Below are positions 7,053 through 17,130 of a stretch of 64,000 nt of DNA, piece after piece. The notes below the pieces were generated by a model. That model saw only the letters and a program-made list of their open reading frames with translations, made no database searches and was not told the origin of the DNA. Position 1 is the first letter of the stretch. Every line of letters begins with the position of its first letter. Source of the DNA: Sediminibacillus halophilus (GTDB lineage: Bacteria; Bacillota; Bacilli; Bacillales; Amphibacillaceae); assembly GCF_900103695.1 (NCBI RefSeq), contig NZ_FNHF01000002.1, positions 682,001 through 746,000 of the forward strand, given 5' to 3'. Position numbers and translations under genes: made by a program.

Positions 7053-10000
7053 TTAATTCACTGTATTGTTCTGGTACAGTTGTTTTACTTCCTCCTCGCT
7101 CAATACCTCCTTGAACATTTTCACCTCATCGATGCTGCCTTTCATTTGTAAAGAGCTAGGATTCCATGGTGCACCGCCGATAATCAGTTCCTTTTCATTA
7201 TCAGTGATGGGACTGGAGCCTGCTGTCGATTCTGCCACTTTCTCTCCGTTCATATAGGCGGCCAATTCCTCGTCTTGTTCCCAAGTTAAGACAACATGGG
7301 TCCATTCCTGCGATGGAACTGAGCCTTCCTTCAGAGACAGTCTTCCTGTCTCCGTCCACAATTCCGGATAAATTCCTTCCTCGACGCCGACCACAAAACC
7401 ATCGCCGATCGAAGTTTTCCCAATAATTTTCTGGTCGGTGCCAGCATCATCAAGCTTTACCCAGAAACTGATCGACAACCTGCCACCTCCATTCAGCAAT
7501 GCAGAATGCGGGATTTCAGCCCTACCGCCATCCAGACGCAAGGCTTGGCCGAATTTCCCATCTGTAACAGTGGCATTTCCACTGACAGATACGTCATGGC
7601 CATAGGGAGATCCATCGGTAATGCTGTCTATATTGTCCTCATCGAATCCTAAATCCAGTACAGGCTGGCCAGTATAAAGGGCATGGAGATCAGCAGACAA
7701 GCCATTGACCTCAACTTTGTGGATACCTGCAGGCACACTAGGAATCGTAAAGGTAACCGTTTCGGTTTCATCTGGATCCAGATCCACCGTTTTGGATTCC
7801 AACAGTTCGCCATCAAAGGAAAGGTCGATTTGTTTTTCTCCTTCCATCAATCCAATATTTTTCACTTCGACGGAGACCTCTGCATCTTCTTCCGGTTCGA
7901 CGGAATTCGTCTCAAGGTTGTCAAACTCGAAAATAGGCGTTTGTTCAACTTCCCCGCGATATTTCCATTTCCCCTTTCCAGAGGCGGGTTCATGGCCTAC
8001 AAAGTTTGAGACCGTTTCTTTCAGTACATTAGCGTCCGCTTTTAGCTGCTGCCTTGCTTCCTTAGAAATATCGGAGGATTTTTTGTCCAACTTATCAATA
8101 AAATCATCCAGCTTCTTGAGGGATTGCTTCATGTGATATTTGTCAAACTGAATCAGTGATTGGTTTAGTTTCTTTTGCAGTTGTTTTTCCAGCGATTTAG
8201 CAATATCCCCCGCAGCGGCAAAGTCGCTTACTTCCTTGCCAGCATCAGTGAATTTGGCTCCTGTATCCCTGTAACCAAGCAGCTCAAGCTCACCAATCGC
8301 CGTTTCATCCCCTCCTGCATTATCTTCTATGATAAGGCGGTAGAATTGGTATTTCCCAGGGTTTTCAATTAAGAATGGTCGAGTAAAGTTGCGCCATTGA
8401 AAGCGCTCGTCTTCCCTACGGTCCAGCACGGTCCAATCTTCACCATCATTCGAACCGATCAGTGTCCACTTCTCTGGATCCTGCTGCTGCTCAGAACCGG
8501 AGGTAACCGTGTACATCAGCGCATGTTTGGTTTCGCCGGCAAAGTTGTATTGTACCCATGGTTCTCCGCTCTCAAGTTTCAGGGTCGTATTAGAAGTATT
8601 GTCGAACAACTTATCAGCCGTTCCCTGGTCCGAATGGTACGTGGTTCCTTCGTTGTCATCCGTTAAATCGTGAAGTGGATCAACAGATAATGCGGATCCA
8701 TCGGTTTTCGTATCAGTGATCGAGTCAGGGAGAGCTTCCTCACCTGTACCCCAATCCGATGGAGAATCTCCCATCTCAAAATCGAGAACCGCCCCATCAG
8801 CTATTGTCTTATGGTCGATAGTGAGCTGTTCATACGATTTCCCGTTTATTTTCAAGCTTTGCACGTATTTGTTTTTGTCACTTACATCTGGAGCGTTGAT
8901 GACAATATCCTTGCCGTTCTCTAAATGGATGGTCATCTTTTCAAAGTATGGTGCACCAATGGCATATTCTGGTGAGCCCATTTGCAATGGATAGAAACCG
9001 GCAGCACTGAATAAGTACCACGCAGACATTTCCCCATTATCCTCATCGCCTGGATAGCCCTGTCCGATTTCACTGCCTAAATACAAACGCGATAATACTT
9101 CACGGACTTTTTCCTGTGTTTTATCCGGCTGGCCGGCATAGTTGTACATATATGGAATGTGATGTGCCGGTTGATTGCTGTGACCGTACATTCCCATACG
9201 TACATCTCTGGCCTCCCGCATTTCATGAATCAGTCCGCCGTAGTGTCCCGGATGCCCGGCTGTTTCTGGCGTGGTGAAAAATTCGTCCAGTTTCTCGGCA
9301 AGTCCTTCTCTTCCTCCATAAAGGTTTGCCAATCCCTGTCCGTCCTGAGGCACATGGAAAGCCATATTCCAGGCATTCGTTTCTGTGTAGTCTCCACCCC
9401 AATCAGCCGGATTGAATGCTTCCGCATCCGTCCGCCATTCTCCTGATGGATTGCGGCCCATGAAGAAGCCTGCCTCTTGATTGAACATTTCTTCATAGTT
9501 GCCCGCTCTCTCTTTATAATAGGCGGCATCCGTTTCATATTTTTTCTCGCCAGTTTCTTCTGCAAGTTTATTTGCAATATTTGCAATGGCATAGTCATTG
9601 ATATAACCGTCCATCGCCCACGACATGCCCTCGCCGGTAGCCGTATTGGTATAACGATCAAAAATCGACGAAGCGAGCCCTTTACGGCCCACACTGTCGT
9701 CATCGCTGCGGACGGCAGCATTTTTGATTGCCGATTCGTAAAAGGCATCGACATCGAAATTGGTTACCCCTTTAAGATAGGCATCAGCAAAGGCAACGTC
9801 CGAGCTGGTTCCGACCATCAAGTTCGCATAGCCTGGAGACGACCATCTGGAAATCCAGCCGCCATCTTTATACTGCTGGACGAAGCCGTCGATCATTTCC
9901 CCAGCTTCCGTCGGCCTCAACAAGGAGTACGCCGGCCAAGAAGTCCGGTACGTGTCCCAAAACCCATTGTTGACATATACCCTGCCATTGACGATCTTCG

Positions 10001-12176
10001 CCCCTGTTTCCGTTGCCGTATTGTCCCCTGCCGGGTCGGAAAAAGAACTGGCATATTGGTATTTCGGTTCTTCTATCGTTCCAGTATTTTCATAGCCGAC
10101 ATTGGGATAGAGGAACAGACGGTACATGTTGGAGTACAACGTGGTCAACTCATCTTTGCTGGCTCCCTCAACTTCGATGATATCCAGCTTGTCTTCCCAT
10201 GCCTGCTTGGCAGCCTGTTGCAAGCTCTCAAAAGTTTCATCCGGTTGAATGTCCTGTTCCAGATTCTTTTTCGCCTGGTCTACGCTAAGTAAGGATGTCG
10301 CGACTTTCATGGTGACAATTTTGCCAGCAGACGTATCAAACGCATAATACCCCGCTACATTGTCTCGTCCTTCGCCAGTCAATTTTCCGCTGTCGATGAT
10401 ATCCTGGTCAAACTCAGCATATACGAACATACGGGTCGCACCTGTGGAAAGACCACTCTTCACATCGGTATAACCGCTGAGTGTTTGTTCATCCGGATTC
10501 AGTATCAGCCCCCCATTATTATTGACGTTGTCAAAAATCAGCTTGCTGCTGTCTCCGGTAAAGGTAAAACGCAGCATGGCTGCTCGGTTTGTCGGCGTCA
10601 TTTCGGTTTGAATACCATTTTCAAAGCTGACGCTGTAATAATGTGGCTTGGCAATCTCATTCGCATGCTTGAAAGCAAGCGCTCGCTTTTCACGGTCCGC
10701 ACTTGGCTCCTCGGCAGCAGATGGCATTACCTGAAACGTCTGGCGGTCACCCATCCATGGACTTGTCTCATGACTGAGTGAAAAAGCCTCCAATTCCGGC
10801 AGATTATCTTCGTTGTTTGCCTGCTGATACGTGTACAGCCAACTGGTCGAGCCAGCATCCGTTACAGGGGCCCAAAAGTTAAAACCGTGCGGTACAGCGA
10901 CTGCAGGGAAATTGTTGCCTCGTGAAAAGGTAGAATTGGAATTCGTTCCTCGCAAGATATTTACGTAATCAACCGGGCTGTCGTAAACAGGTTCCTCCGG
11001 GTTACCCTCAATATGGATATCATCGATACTTCCTTTAAACACGCCAGGGCCCTCCGGATTGTCGTAAGCTATAAGGATACGGTCGATCGTTTTTCCTTCC
11101 GCTACTTCACCGATATCAGATGATTTGAAGTTCCACTGATTGGCGTAAAGTGCTTTGGATTCTCCCTGGGCCTGGGGAGTCAACTCCACACCGTGCTGGT
11201 CTTTCGCACCGAGCTCGCTTAAATACGTACCATCAGTAAAAGCGAGATCCACTGAAACATACGTACTGGAGTAATCCAGGTGGTCCTCGTCAGCAAACTG
11301 TGGATGCACATAATAGGAGAGCTTGGTTTCATCTGTTACCGCTATGTCTACATCAAACACTTTGTTATAAGAATATCCCCTGTCTTCTGCTGTGTGGGTG
11401 CCTTGATAAGTCAATGCGTTTTGCCCCGACCATCCGACATTTGTTTTTCCAGTGTAACTGCTATTCGGTCCATCCCCTACCATGGTCTTCATGCCGCCTG
11501 TAGTTTCTACAGGTGGGGCATCTTCACCGTTTGAAAGGGCGATCTCCGCTAGTTGCGTCAAGTCTTCACCGGCATTTGCGGTGATTTCAAACCGATAATA
11601 CTGATAAGCTTGATTATTGCTGAACTCATAAATTTTTCGCTGATAACGCTCGTCGAATTCCTGATCGGACTGTTGGTCGAGCTCTGTCCAATCCTGTTTA
11701 TCATTGGAACCATAAAGCGTCCAATTTCTCGGATCTCTTCCAGGTACATCATTGGCCGATGTGAACGCATACTTGATCACTTGCTCTGGTTCGGAAAAAT
11801 CAAGCTCTATCCAAGCGGTCGGCTCAAATGCCAGCCACTTCGACTGACTTGTCTGATCTATGAGCTTATCCGCGACTTCGTTAGGTGGATTCTCAGCGCT
11901 GGCTGTTACGTTTTCTACACGCTGGGTGATGTCTCCCTGAATCCCTTCATAGAGAATTTCTCCTTGGACGCCTGATGTCTTTTCATTCCCTTCCACGATT
12001 TCCACCGTATCCTCCCAGTCCGGCAAGCGATCTTCCGCTTCAAAAGATGTTGAAAAATCCACTTCTTCCCCTTCTTCTGCATAAGTCCGGTTAATTCCCA
12101 AAACAGACAATGTTTGCATAATCAAAAACAAGATAAGAAAAACAGAAATATTTCTCAAAATAAATCTTTTTTTCAC
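7053..12176 (-). CDS. Secreted multimodular GH92 alpha-mannosidase with F5/8C, CARDB-like and LamG modules
   Basis: 1707 aa secreted glycoside hydrolase; GH92 enzymes are calcium-dependent exo-alpha-mannosidases, often alpha-1,2. GTG start at 12176 behind AAGGGGAGGG. A signal peptide covers residues 1-33 (cut near YAEE). Order: F5/8 type C (CBM32-like) about 70-225, a beta-sandwich about 225-400, GH92 about 405-1140 opening RGTNSNSTFSRGNNFPAV and carrying GDEDNGEMSAWY near 1042, second F5/8C about 1165-1300, helical linker about 1335-1410, CARDB/Ig-like about 1430-1510, LamG about 1512-1700. No LPXTG or SLH anchor is seen, so it is likely released or held by its binding modules. A cre site next to its promoter predicts CcpA repression. 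Likely substrate is fungal or plant mannan or N-glycan. Confidence 0.92.
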   Translation of the reverse strand: MKKRFILRNISVFLILFLIMQTLSVLGINRTYAEEGEEVDFSTSFEAEDRLPDWEDTVEIVEGNEKTSGVQGEILYEGIQGDITQRVENVTASAENPPNEVADKLIDQTSQSKWLAFEPTAWIELDFSEPEQVIKYAFTSANDVPGRDPRNWTLYGSNDKQDWTELDQQSDQEFDERYQRKIYEFSNNQAYQYYRFEITANAGEDLTQLAEIALSNGEDAPPVETTGGMKTMVGDGPNSSYTGKTNVGWSGQNALTYQGTHTAEDRGYSYNKVFDVDIAVTDETKLSYYVHPQFADEDHLDYSSTYVSVDLAFTDGTYLSELGAKDQHGVELTPQAQGESKALYANQWNFKSSDIGEVAEGKTIDRILIAYDNPEGPGVFKGSIDDIHIEGNPEEPVYDSPVDYVNILRGTNSNSTFSRGNNFPAVAVPHGFNFWAPVTDAGSTSWLYTYQQANNEDNLPELEAFSLSHETSPWMGDRQTFQVMPSAAEEPSADREKRALAFKHANEIAKPHYYSVSFENGIQTEMTPTNRAAMLRFTFTGDSSKLIFDNVNNNGGLILNPDEQTLSGYTDVKSGLSTGATRMFVYAEFDQDIIDSGKLTGEGRDNVAGYYAFDTSAGKIVTMKVATSLLSVDQAKKNLEQDIQPDETFESLQQAAKQAWEDKLDIIEVEGASKDELTTLYSNMYRLFLYPNVGYENTGTIEEPKYQYASSFSDPAGDNTATETGAKIVNGRVYVNNGFWDTYRTSWPAYSLLRPTEAGEMIDGFVQQYKDGGWISRWSSPGYANLMVGTSSDVAFADAYLKGVTNFDVDAFYESAIKNAAVRSDDDSVGRKGLASSIFDRYTNTATGEGMSWAMDGYINDYAIANIANKLAEETGEKKYETDAAYYKERAGNYEEMFNQEAGFFMGRNPSGEWRTDAEAFNPADWGGDYTETNAWNMAFHVPQDGQGLANLYGGREGLAEKLDEFFTTPETAGHPGHYGGLIHEMREARDVRMGMYGHSNQPAHHIPYMYNYAGQPDKTQEKVREVLSRLYLGSEIGQGYPGDEDNGEMSAWYLFSAAGFYPLQMGSPEYAIGAPYFEKMTIHLENGKDIVINAPDVSDKNKYVQSLKINGKSYEQLTIDHKTIADGAVLDFEMGDSPSDWGTGEEALPDSITDTKTDGSALSVDPLHDLTDDNEGTTYHSDQGTADKLFDNTSNTTLKLESGEPWVQYNFAGETKHALMYTVTSGSEQQQDPEKWTLIGSNDGEDWTVLDRREDERFQWRNFTRPFLIENPGKYQFYRLIIEDNAGGDETAIGELELLGYRDTGAKFTDAGKEVSDFAAAGDIAKSLEKQLQKKLNQSLIQFDKYHMKQSLKKLDDFIDKLDKKSSDISKEARQQLKADANVLKETVSNFVGHEPASGKGKWKYRGEVEQTPIFEFDNLETNSVEPEEDAEVSVEVKNIGLMEGEKQIDLSFDGELLESKTVDLDPDETETVTFTIPSVPAGIHKVEVNGLSADLHALYTGQPVLDLGFDEDNIDSITDGSPYGHDVSVSGNATVTDGKFGQALRLDGGRAEIPHSALLNGGGRLSISFWVKLDDAGTDQKIIGKTSIGDGFVVGVEEGIYPELWTETGRLSLKEGSVPSQEWTHVVLTWEQDEELAAYMNGEKVAESTAGSSPITDNEKELIIGGAPWNPSSLQMKGSIDEVKMFKEVLSEEEVKQLYQNNTVN

Positions 12177-12248
12177 AAACTTCCCTCCCCTTAGTTAGAT
12201 TTTCCGACTTGCATGGATTGTCATTCTTTCCTTTTCACCCCCTATCTG

Positions 12249-12262
12249 GTGAAGCGCTTACA
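12249..12262 (-). promoter_or_regulatory. cre site (CcpA operator) of the GH92 gene
   Basis: Minus strand TGTAAGCGCTTCAC matches the consensus TGWAARCGYTWNCW at 13 of 14 positions. It sits about 12 bp downstream of the -10 box, the classical position for carbon catabolite repression. Confidence 0.8.
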
Positions 12263-12274
12263 TATATCGAGTTC

Positions 12275-12304
12275 ATTATAAAAGACACGACAAAAATTCC
12301 TCAA
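12275..12304 (-). promoter_or_regulatory. Sigma-A promoter of the GH92 gene
   Basis: Minus strand TTGAGG (12299-12304), 18 bp spacer, TATAAT (12275-12280). The transcript start falls close to or inside the cre site. Confidence 0.7.
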
Positions 12305-12421
12305 CTTTTATTATATGAATTTTCAGAAAACAGTTAAAAGGTATTACGTTAAGGGGATAAATGTATGGAGTGCAGGACTTATCTCCTACCGTTTAGAGGA
12401 ATTTAAATGGAAGAAAAATAA

Positions 12422-12451
12422 CCAGAAGCGGATGTTGACACCCACTTCTGG
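12422..12451 (-). terminator. Terminator of the hydroxyacyl-CoA dehydrogenase gene
   Basis: CCAGAAGCGG and CCACTTCTGG form a stem just after the stop codon; on the minus strand the stem is followed by TTATTTTT. Confidence 0.7.
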
Positions 12452-12458
12452 CTATAAA

Positions 12459-13358
12459 TCAATTGTCTAAAAATCCTGGTTGCTCATAGCTCGGATTAGG
12501 ATAGGTATAGAACCCTTCTCCGGTTGCCGCTCCCAATTTTCCTTTATCGATATACTCCGTTTTCAACAGCTCCGCCAGTTTTTTGAACTGCGGATCGCCT
12601 GTTTTGTCTGCTTTCGCTTTGACAATGTTATAGGAAGTCGTAATTCCGACAACATCTAAAATGGCAAACGGTCCTTTAGGAGCTCCGGTTGCAATCATCC
12701 ATGTTTTGTCGATGGTTTCAACGTCGGCCACTTCATTGGACAATAGCAATTCTGCAGCATCCAGCAACGGAACCAGAAGCGAATTCAGGATATATCCTGG
12801 CTGCTCCTTATGTAATGGCAAAGCAACCATTCCGATGGCTTTCGCAAAGTCAATTACTTCTTCAAAATACCGGTTATTTGTTCCAGGGTGCTTCATGATC
12901 TCTGCCGTATTGTTCTTCCAGATTTCATTGGCAAAGTGCAGGGCAAGAAATTTCTCCGGACGGCCTGTTGCTTCTGCAAACTGGCTTGGCAGCAAGGTAG
13001 AAGAGTTGGTCGCAAAAACCGTTTTTTCCGGTGCCGCTTCTCCCAACTGATTATAAAATTTCGTTTTAATATCGACCACTTCCGGAATCGCTTCAATGAC
13101 AAGATCTGCATTTTCTGCTGCTTCTGCTAAATCCGAACTAAATGAAATGCGATTGTAAGCAGCATCCAACTCTGCCTCTGCTGCTCCCAAATCTTCCTGA
13201 TAACTGCCCTTTAGGTTGCGAATTCTCTCTTTCGCTTTCTCAAGTGCTTCCTCATTGATGTCATATACAAATACATTAAATCCTTTGTAAGCAGTCTGGT
13301 AGGCTATTTGGCTTCCCAATACGCCGCTTCCGGCTACGGTTATGTTTTGGTAATTCAT
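12459..13358 (-). CDS. 3-hydroxyacyl-CoA dehydrogenase (3-hydroxybutyryl-CoA dehydrogenase family)
   Basis: Cytoplasmic NAD-dependent oxidation of an L-3-hydroxyacyl-CoA, in beta-oxidation or butanoate metabolism. The ATG at 13358 follows AGAAGGA; an in-frame ATG 24 bp earlier lacks a site. 299 aa. The N-terminal Rossmann motif is VAGSGVLGSQIA (a GxGxxG variant) and the catalytic region is FATNSSTLLPSQ followed by LHFANEIWKNN, where the family has the His-Glu pair; here H is followed by FANEIW. The C-terminal domain ends with GKLGAATGEGFYTYPNP, typical of HBDH. It stands alone with its own terminator, not in a fatty-acid operon, so the physiological substrate is uncertain. Confidence 0.87.
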   Translation of the reverse strand: MNYQNITVAGSGVLGSQIAYQTAYKGFNVFVYDINEEALEKAKERIRNLKGSYQEDLGAAEAELDAAYNRISFSSDLAEAAENADLVIEAIPEVVDIKTKFYNQLGEAAPEKTVFATNSSTLLPSQFAEATGRPEKFLALHFANEIWKNNTAEIMKHPGTNNRYFEEVIDFAKAIGMVALPLHKEQPGYILNSLLVPLLDAAELLLSNEVADVETIDKTWMIATGAPKGPFAILDVVGITTSYNIVKAKADKTGDPQFKKLAELLKTEYIDKGKLGAATGEGFYTYPNPSYEQPGFLDN

Positions 13359-13510
13359 GAGTATTCCTTCTTTCTGTGTCATTAGGCCTAGATGCCTGTC
13401 CTTTTATTATAAACCTTTACAGAAAAAGGATGAATGGAATTGCTTATTACCAAACTGCTGACAACAAAAATAGCGCTGCTGCGACGTTAGAAAAATCAAT
13501 TTTTCTCCTG

Positions 13511-13519
13511 TGTTATAAT
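13511..13519 (+). promoter_or_regulatory. Extended -10 promoter of the SDR gene
   Basis: TGTTATAAT is a full extended -10 element 34 bp before the start codon. The -35 region is weak. Confidence 0.55.
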
Positions 13520-13552
13520 GCAAGGGAAATAATCCAGAAAGAAGTGATAAAA

Positions 13553-14152
13553 GTGAAAATACTTATTGTCGGGGCAAGCGGGACGATTGGAACGGCAGTC
13601 GCCAAAGAATTGGAAAAAAAGCATGAAATAATCCGCGCTGGTCGAAATGGCGCTGATGTTCAGGTGGATCTTCAATCCACAGATAGTATAAAGGATATGT
13701 ATGAAAAAATTGGAAAAGTCGATGCAGTCATCAACGCTTCAGGAGGGGCAAGCTTTGCTCCCGTTACGGAACTGACTCCAGAGTTAAATGAGGTGGCAAT
13801 CAGCAGTAAACTGAAAGGCCAAGTGAATTTGGTGCTTTTGGGGATCGACCATGTAAACGACGGCGGCAGCTTTACTCTGACAACAGGCGTGATGATGGAT
13901 GACCCGATTCCAAAGGGAGTGTCCGCAGCCATGGCAAACGGCGGTGTTAAGGCATTTGTAAAAGCTTCAGCAATTGAAATGCCAAGGGGGATTCGTATTA
14001 ATAACGTAAGTCCAAATGTTTTGCAAGAATCTCTAGAAAAGTATGGCGACTTTTTCCCGGGATTCGAAGCGGTTCCTTCCTCACGTGTGAGCCTTGCCTA
14101 TAAAAAAAGCGTGGAAGGAAAACAAACTGGACAAACTTATGAAGTATATTGA
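13553..14152 (+). CDS. Short-chain dehydrogenase/reductase family protein
   Basis: 199 aa NAD(P)-binding protein starting at GTG 13553 (MKILIVGASGTIGTAVAKEL), which places the GxSGxIG dinucleotide motif at the N-terminus; longer in-frame starts would add unrelated residues. NASGG and GITLxTG-like segments are present (INASGG, FTLTTG). The family also has a run corresponding to ANGGVKAFVKASAIEMPRG, in which the usual catalytic tyrosine is not visible; this is common in the short 200-residue SDR subgroup. Substrate unknown. It is transcribed alone and converges on the GH65 gene. Confidence 0.8.
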   Translation: MKILIVGASGTIGTAVAKELEKKHEIIRAGRNGADVQVDLQSTDSIKDMYEKIGKVDAVINASGGASFAPVTELTPELNEVAISSKLKGQVNLVLLGIDHVNDGGSFTLTTGVMMDDPIPKGVSAAMANGGVKAFVKASAIEMPRGIRINNVSPNVLQESLEKYGDFFPGFEAVPSSRVSLAYKKSVEGKQTGQTYEVY

Positions 14153-14162
14153 ATGCATTTAA

Positions 14163-14195
14163 AAAGCAGGAATACGAAATATCGCATTCCTGCTT
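14163..14195. terminator. Bidirectional terminator between SDR and GH65 genes
   Basis: AGCAGGAAT and ATTCCTGCT pair around a short loop, with an A-run on the left side and T-rich sequence on the other. It serves both convergent genes. Confidence 0.75.
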
Positions 14196-14212
14196 ATCCT
14201 CAACTTATAAGA

Positions 14213-16528
14213 TTACACAACTGCCAAACTTCTGTCCGGTTCTCCGCTGTCTGTACTGATTTTGACCGACTGGCCGCTTTGCAATGACACGTCCTGGTTA
14301 AAGTGGCGGAAGGTCAGTGCTTCCCCGGATTTCAACCAATAGGAAACCCCGTCTTTCTCCATGGTGACCGACAACAGTCTGTTTTGGAATTGCAAATTGA
14401 AGGAAGCCGTTTCCCAATTTTTCGGAATAACCGGTGAAAAGGATAACCCGGTCTCTTTCAATCGCAGTCCAGCAAAACCATAGACGATCGCCATCCAGGT
14501 TCCGCCCATGTTGGCCATATGCAATCCATCCTTCGTATTGCCATGCATATTATCCAAATCAAGGCGCGCCGTTTTCATGAAATAGTCATACGCCTTCTGC
14601 TGATATCCAAGCTTTGATGCCATGATGCTGAATATACAGTATGACAAGGATGAGTCATGGGTAGTCACTTGTTCATAATAATCGTACGACTTTTGGATGG
14701 TCTCCAGATCCTGCTCATCCTCCAGCAGAAAATGACCGAGAACCGTGTCGGCCTGCTTGCATACTTGATAACGATAAAGCGTCAAAGGATGATAGTTCAA
14801 CAGTAAAGGGAATTTCTCCTTTGGCGTGCCCGGTAAATCCCAGCGCCGCTTTTGCAAAAAGGTATCGTCCTGGGCATTGATGCCCAACTTTTCATCATAA
14901 GGCAAATACATGTTTTCGCCAGCCAATGCCCACTCGCTTACCTCTTGTTCATTGAGGGACAAAGCGGCCTTCAGCTCGCCGAGCAGGACATCGTCTATTT
15001 CTTCCATCAGTTTATACGCCTTTACAGCCCAGGTTAAATTGTGTTTAGCCATGACATTGGTATAGTAATTGTTGTTGACGATACACGTATATTCATCCGG
15101 ACCAGTAACATTGTCAATACGGAACTGTCCTTCATACATATGGCCGGTCTCCATCCACAGCCGCGCTGTTTCGAAAAGGACCTCCGCCATATATTCCTTC
15201 AGAAAGTCGACATCTGTCGTTGCCAGGAAATATTGAATGTAACTATAAGCAATATCAGCACTAATATGATACTGCGCTGTACCGGCCGGGAAAAACGCGG
15301 AAGATTCGGTACCGGTGATCGTCCGCCACGGGAATAAAGCACCCTTATTGTGCCCCATTTCCAGGGCACGCTGTCTGGCACTGTCCAATGTGGAATAGCG
15401 CTGGATAAGCAGATTTTTAGCCAAATCGGGATTGGTCATCAAAAAGACCGGAAACATATAGATTTCCGTATCCCAGAAGTAGTGCCCTTCATATCCCTCT
15501 CCGGAGAGTCCTTTCGCTGAAATGTTGCTGACCGGATCCTTCCCGACCGACTGCAGCAGCTGAAATAGATTAAAACGAATGCCTTCCTGCAGTTCTTCAT
15601 CCCCTGAAATCGTTACGTCGGAATTGCGCCAAAAGTTATCCAGGTATGCCGTTTGTTCAATAAGGAAATCTTCAAAAACGGCACCTTTTATTTTCTTAAG
15701 CAAGCCGATTCCTGTCTCCACCAGTTTTTCCTTATGCCGCAACGTGTCAGTGTAAATGTTGAACTTCGTGAATCGGATTGAACCGCTTCCGTTACAACTA
15801 TACGTTTCTTCCACAGCATTTTCGCCTATTTTTTTTTCATACTGGTATCCTGCCGCTGCATCGACAACGGTCTCCGTTACACAGGAAACCTCCAGCTTCG
15901 TCACCATGGTTTCACTGCGGACAATACTGTATGTGTCTTGCTGGCCAGCTTCTTTGACAAAAGTGCGTTTTGCATGGCCTGAAGCAATCCGTGGGTCCTT
16001 TTCATCTGTATAATTGGAGACATCGCCATTAAGCGAAGAAACAATCTTAATCTCTTTGATTTCGCTGATTGGTTCTACTTTTATGTCCATCAAGAATAAT
16101 TCTTTCAGGGCAAAAGAAATCAATCGCCGGAAATGGAGTTTCACTTCTTTTCCCGCTGGAGAAACCCAGTCAATAATCCGCTCGGAAAAACCTTCATCAA
16201 AATGGAGATGCTGCTCATAACCGAGTATATTCCCGGCAAACAAAGAAAACCGCTCGCCATCTATTTCGATTCTAACGCTCTGCGCATCGATGATATTGAC
16301 CAGCTTTTGTTGAGAATCCGGAAAAGCATGCAATTTCTCTCCATAGCTGATTTCCGTTTGATCATGAAATGCATTTATATAAGTGCCGCGAATGGAACGA
16401 ATGTCTTCCCGATAGCCTTCCTCGAAGTTTCCTCTTACTCCCAGATAACCATTTCCAAGGGCAAACAGACTCTCATTCAACAACAAATTGTTTTCATCTA
16501 ATGAAGTTCTCGAAATTTTCCAAGTCAT
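14213..16528 (-). CDS. GH65 family glycoside phosphorylase
   Basis: 771 aa cytoplasmic enzyme that cleaves an alpha-glucoside by phosphorolysis, giving beta-glucose 1-phosphate. It opens with MTWKISRTSLDENNLLLNES and the family motif NGYLGVRGNFEE. Near residue 345 is GLSGEGYEGHYFWDTEIYMF, and near 477 VTGPDEYT holds the catalytic acid (E). The phosphate-binding region HDSSLSYCIFSIMA is present, which supports a phosphorylase over a hydrolase. GH65 includes maltose, trehalose, kojibiose and nigerose phosphorylases and I cannot choose between them. No beta-phosphoglucomutase or sugar transporter lies next to it. ATG at 16528 behind AGGGGAG. Confidence 0.87.
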   Translation of the reverse strand: MTWKISRTSLDENNLLLNESLFALGNGYLGVRGNFEEGYREDIRSIRGTYINAFHDQTEISYGEKLHAFPDSQQKLVNIIDAQSVRIEIDGERFSLFAGNILGYEQHLHFDEGFSERIIDWVSPAGKEVKLHFRRLISFALKELFLMDIKVEPISEIKEIKIVSSLNGDVSNYTDEKDPRIASGHAKRTFVKEAGQQDTYSIVRSETMVTKLEVSCVTETVVDAAAGYQYEKKIGENAVEETYSCNGSGSIRFTKFNIYTDTLRHKEKLVETGIGLLKKIKGAVFEDFLIEQTAYLDNFWRNSDVTISGDEELQEGIRFNLFQLLQSVGKDPVSNISAKGLSGEGYEGHYFWDTEIYMFPVFLMTNPDLAKNLLIQRYSTLDSARQRALEMGHNKGALFPWRTITGTESSAFFPAGTAQYHISADIAYSYIQYFLATTDVDFLKEYMAEVLFETARLWMETGHMYEGQFRIDNVTGPDEYTCIVNNNYYTNVMAKHNLTWAVKAYKLMEEIDDVLLGELKAALSLNEQEVSEWALAGENMYLPYDEKLGINAQDDTFLQKRRWDLPGTPKEKFPLLLNYHPLTLYRYQVCKQADTVLGHFLLEDEQDLETIQKSYDYYEQVTTHDSSLSYCIFSIMASKLGYQQKAYDYFMKTARLDLDNMHGNTKDGLHMANMGGTWMAIVYGFAGLRLKETGLSFSPVIPKNWETASFNLQFQNRLLSVTMEKDGVSYWLKSGEALTFRHFNQDVSLQSGQSVKISTDSGEPDRSLAVV

Positions 16529-17092
16529 CGTATCAAACTCCCCTGCTTACAGATTGCCATAGCCGTAACAACAATGATGTTCATGCAGTAATGCTTTCTA
16601 CTTATAATTTATGGGGCTTTTACAAGATTGTCCCCTCGTATATAACAATTATCAAGGTTTTTCACAAAATGATTGGGAACTTAAGACCATCCAGTTACCA
16701 CGATTTTAGAAGCGTAGCAAACAGATCATCAGCGAAGGTTACTTCCGCAACGTAATATTAGCAATCTCATTTTTCATAGTTTAGTAAGAACTAATTTCAT
16801 ACGTAGTAAAAAACCATTGTTAAAAAGAAAGTCATAGACTCAGAGTTACAATTTACACGGAAGGCTTATTATACTCCACTGTTCCGGTGGATGACAATAC
16901 CATTTTCAAAATTTAACGGACATTTTTTCTGACCTGACATTCTCTGACAAAATCACTTTAATATCAACTGATGAGAGCGTATTCATATATAGCATATGTG
17001 GAGAACATAAGAGGTCATTCATCTGCTTCAACTAAAGGTTGAAGATAAACGGGCCGCTTGTACGGTTTCTCTGTTGCTGGCAAGCTGAGCCA
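16529..17092. other. Gene-free intergenic stretch between GH65 and the purine permease
   Basis: About 560 bp with no credible gene; frames inside it lack ribosome-binding sites. It holds a small perfect hairpin CTTCAAC-taaag-GTTGAAG at 17027-17045 and a short CCAC/GTGG stem near 16878. Confidence 0.45.
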
Positions 17093-17121
17093 TTGGCAAT
17101 AAGGTAATAATCTGTTACAAT
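17093..17121 (+). promoter_or_regulatory. Sigma-A promoter of the purine permease gene
   Basis: TTGGCA (17093-17098), 17 bp spacer, TACAAT (17116-17121). Predicted start near 17128, leaving a leader of about 68 nt. Confidence 0.65.
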
Positions 17122-17130
17122 GCTGTCTTG

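Noticed and set aside
13376-13552. N-terminal extension of the SDR protein
   Set aside because: It would precede the Rossmann motif by 59 unrelated residues and span the promoter.
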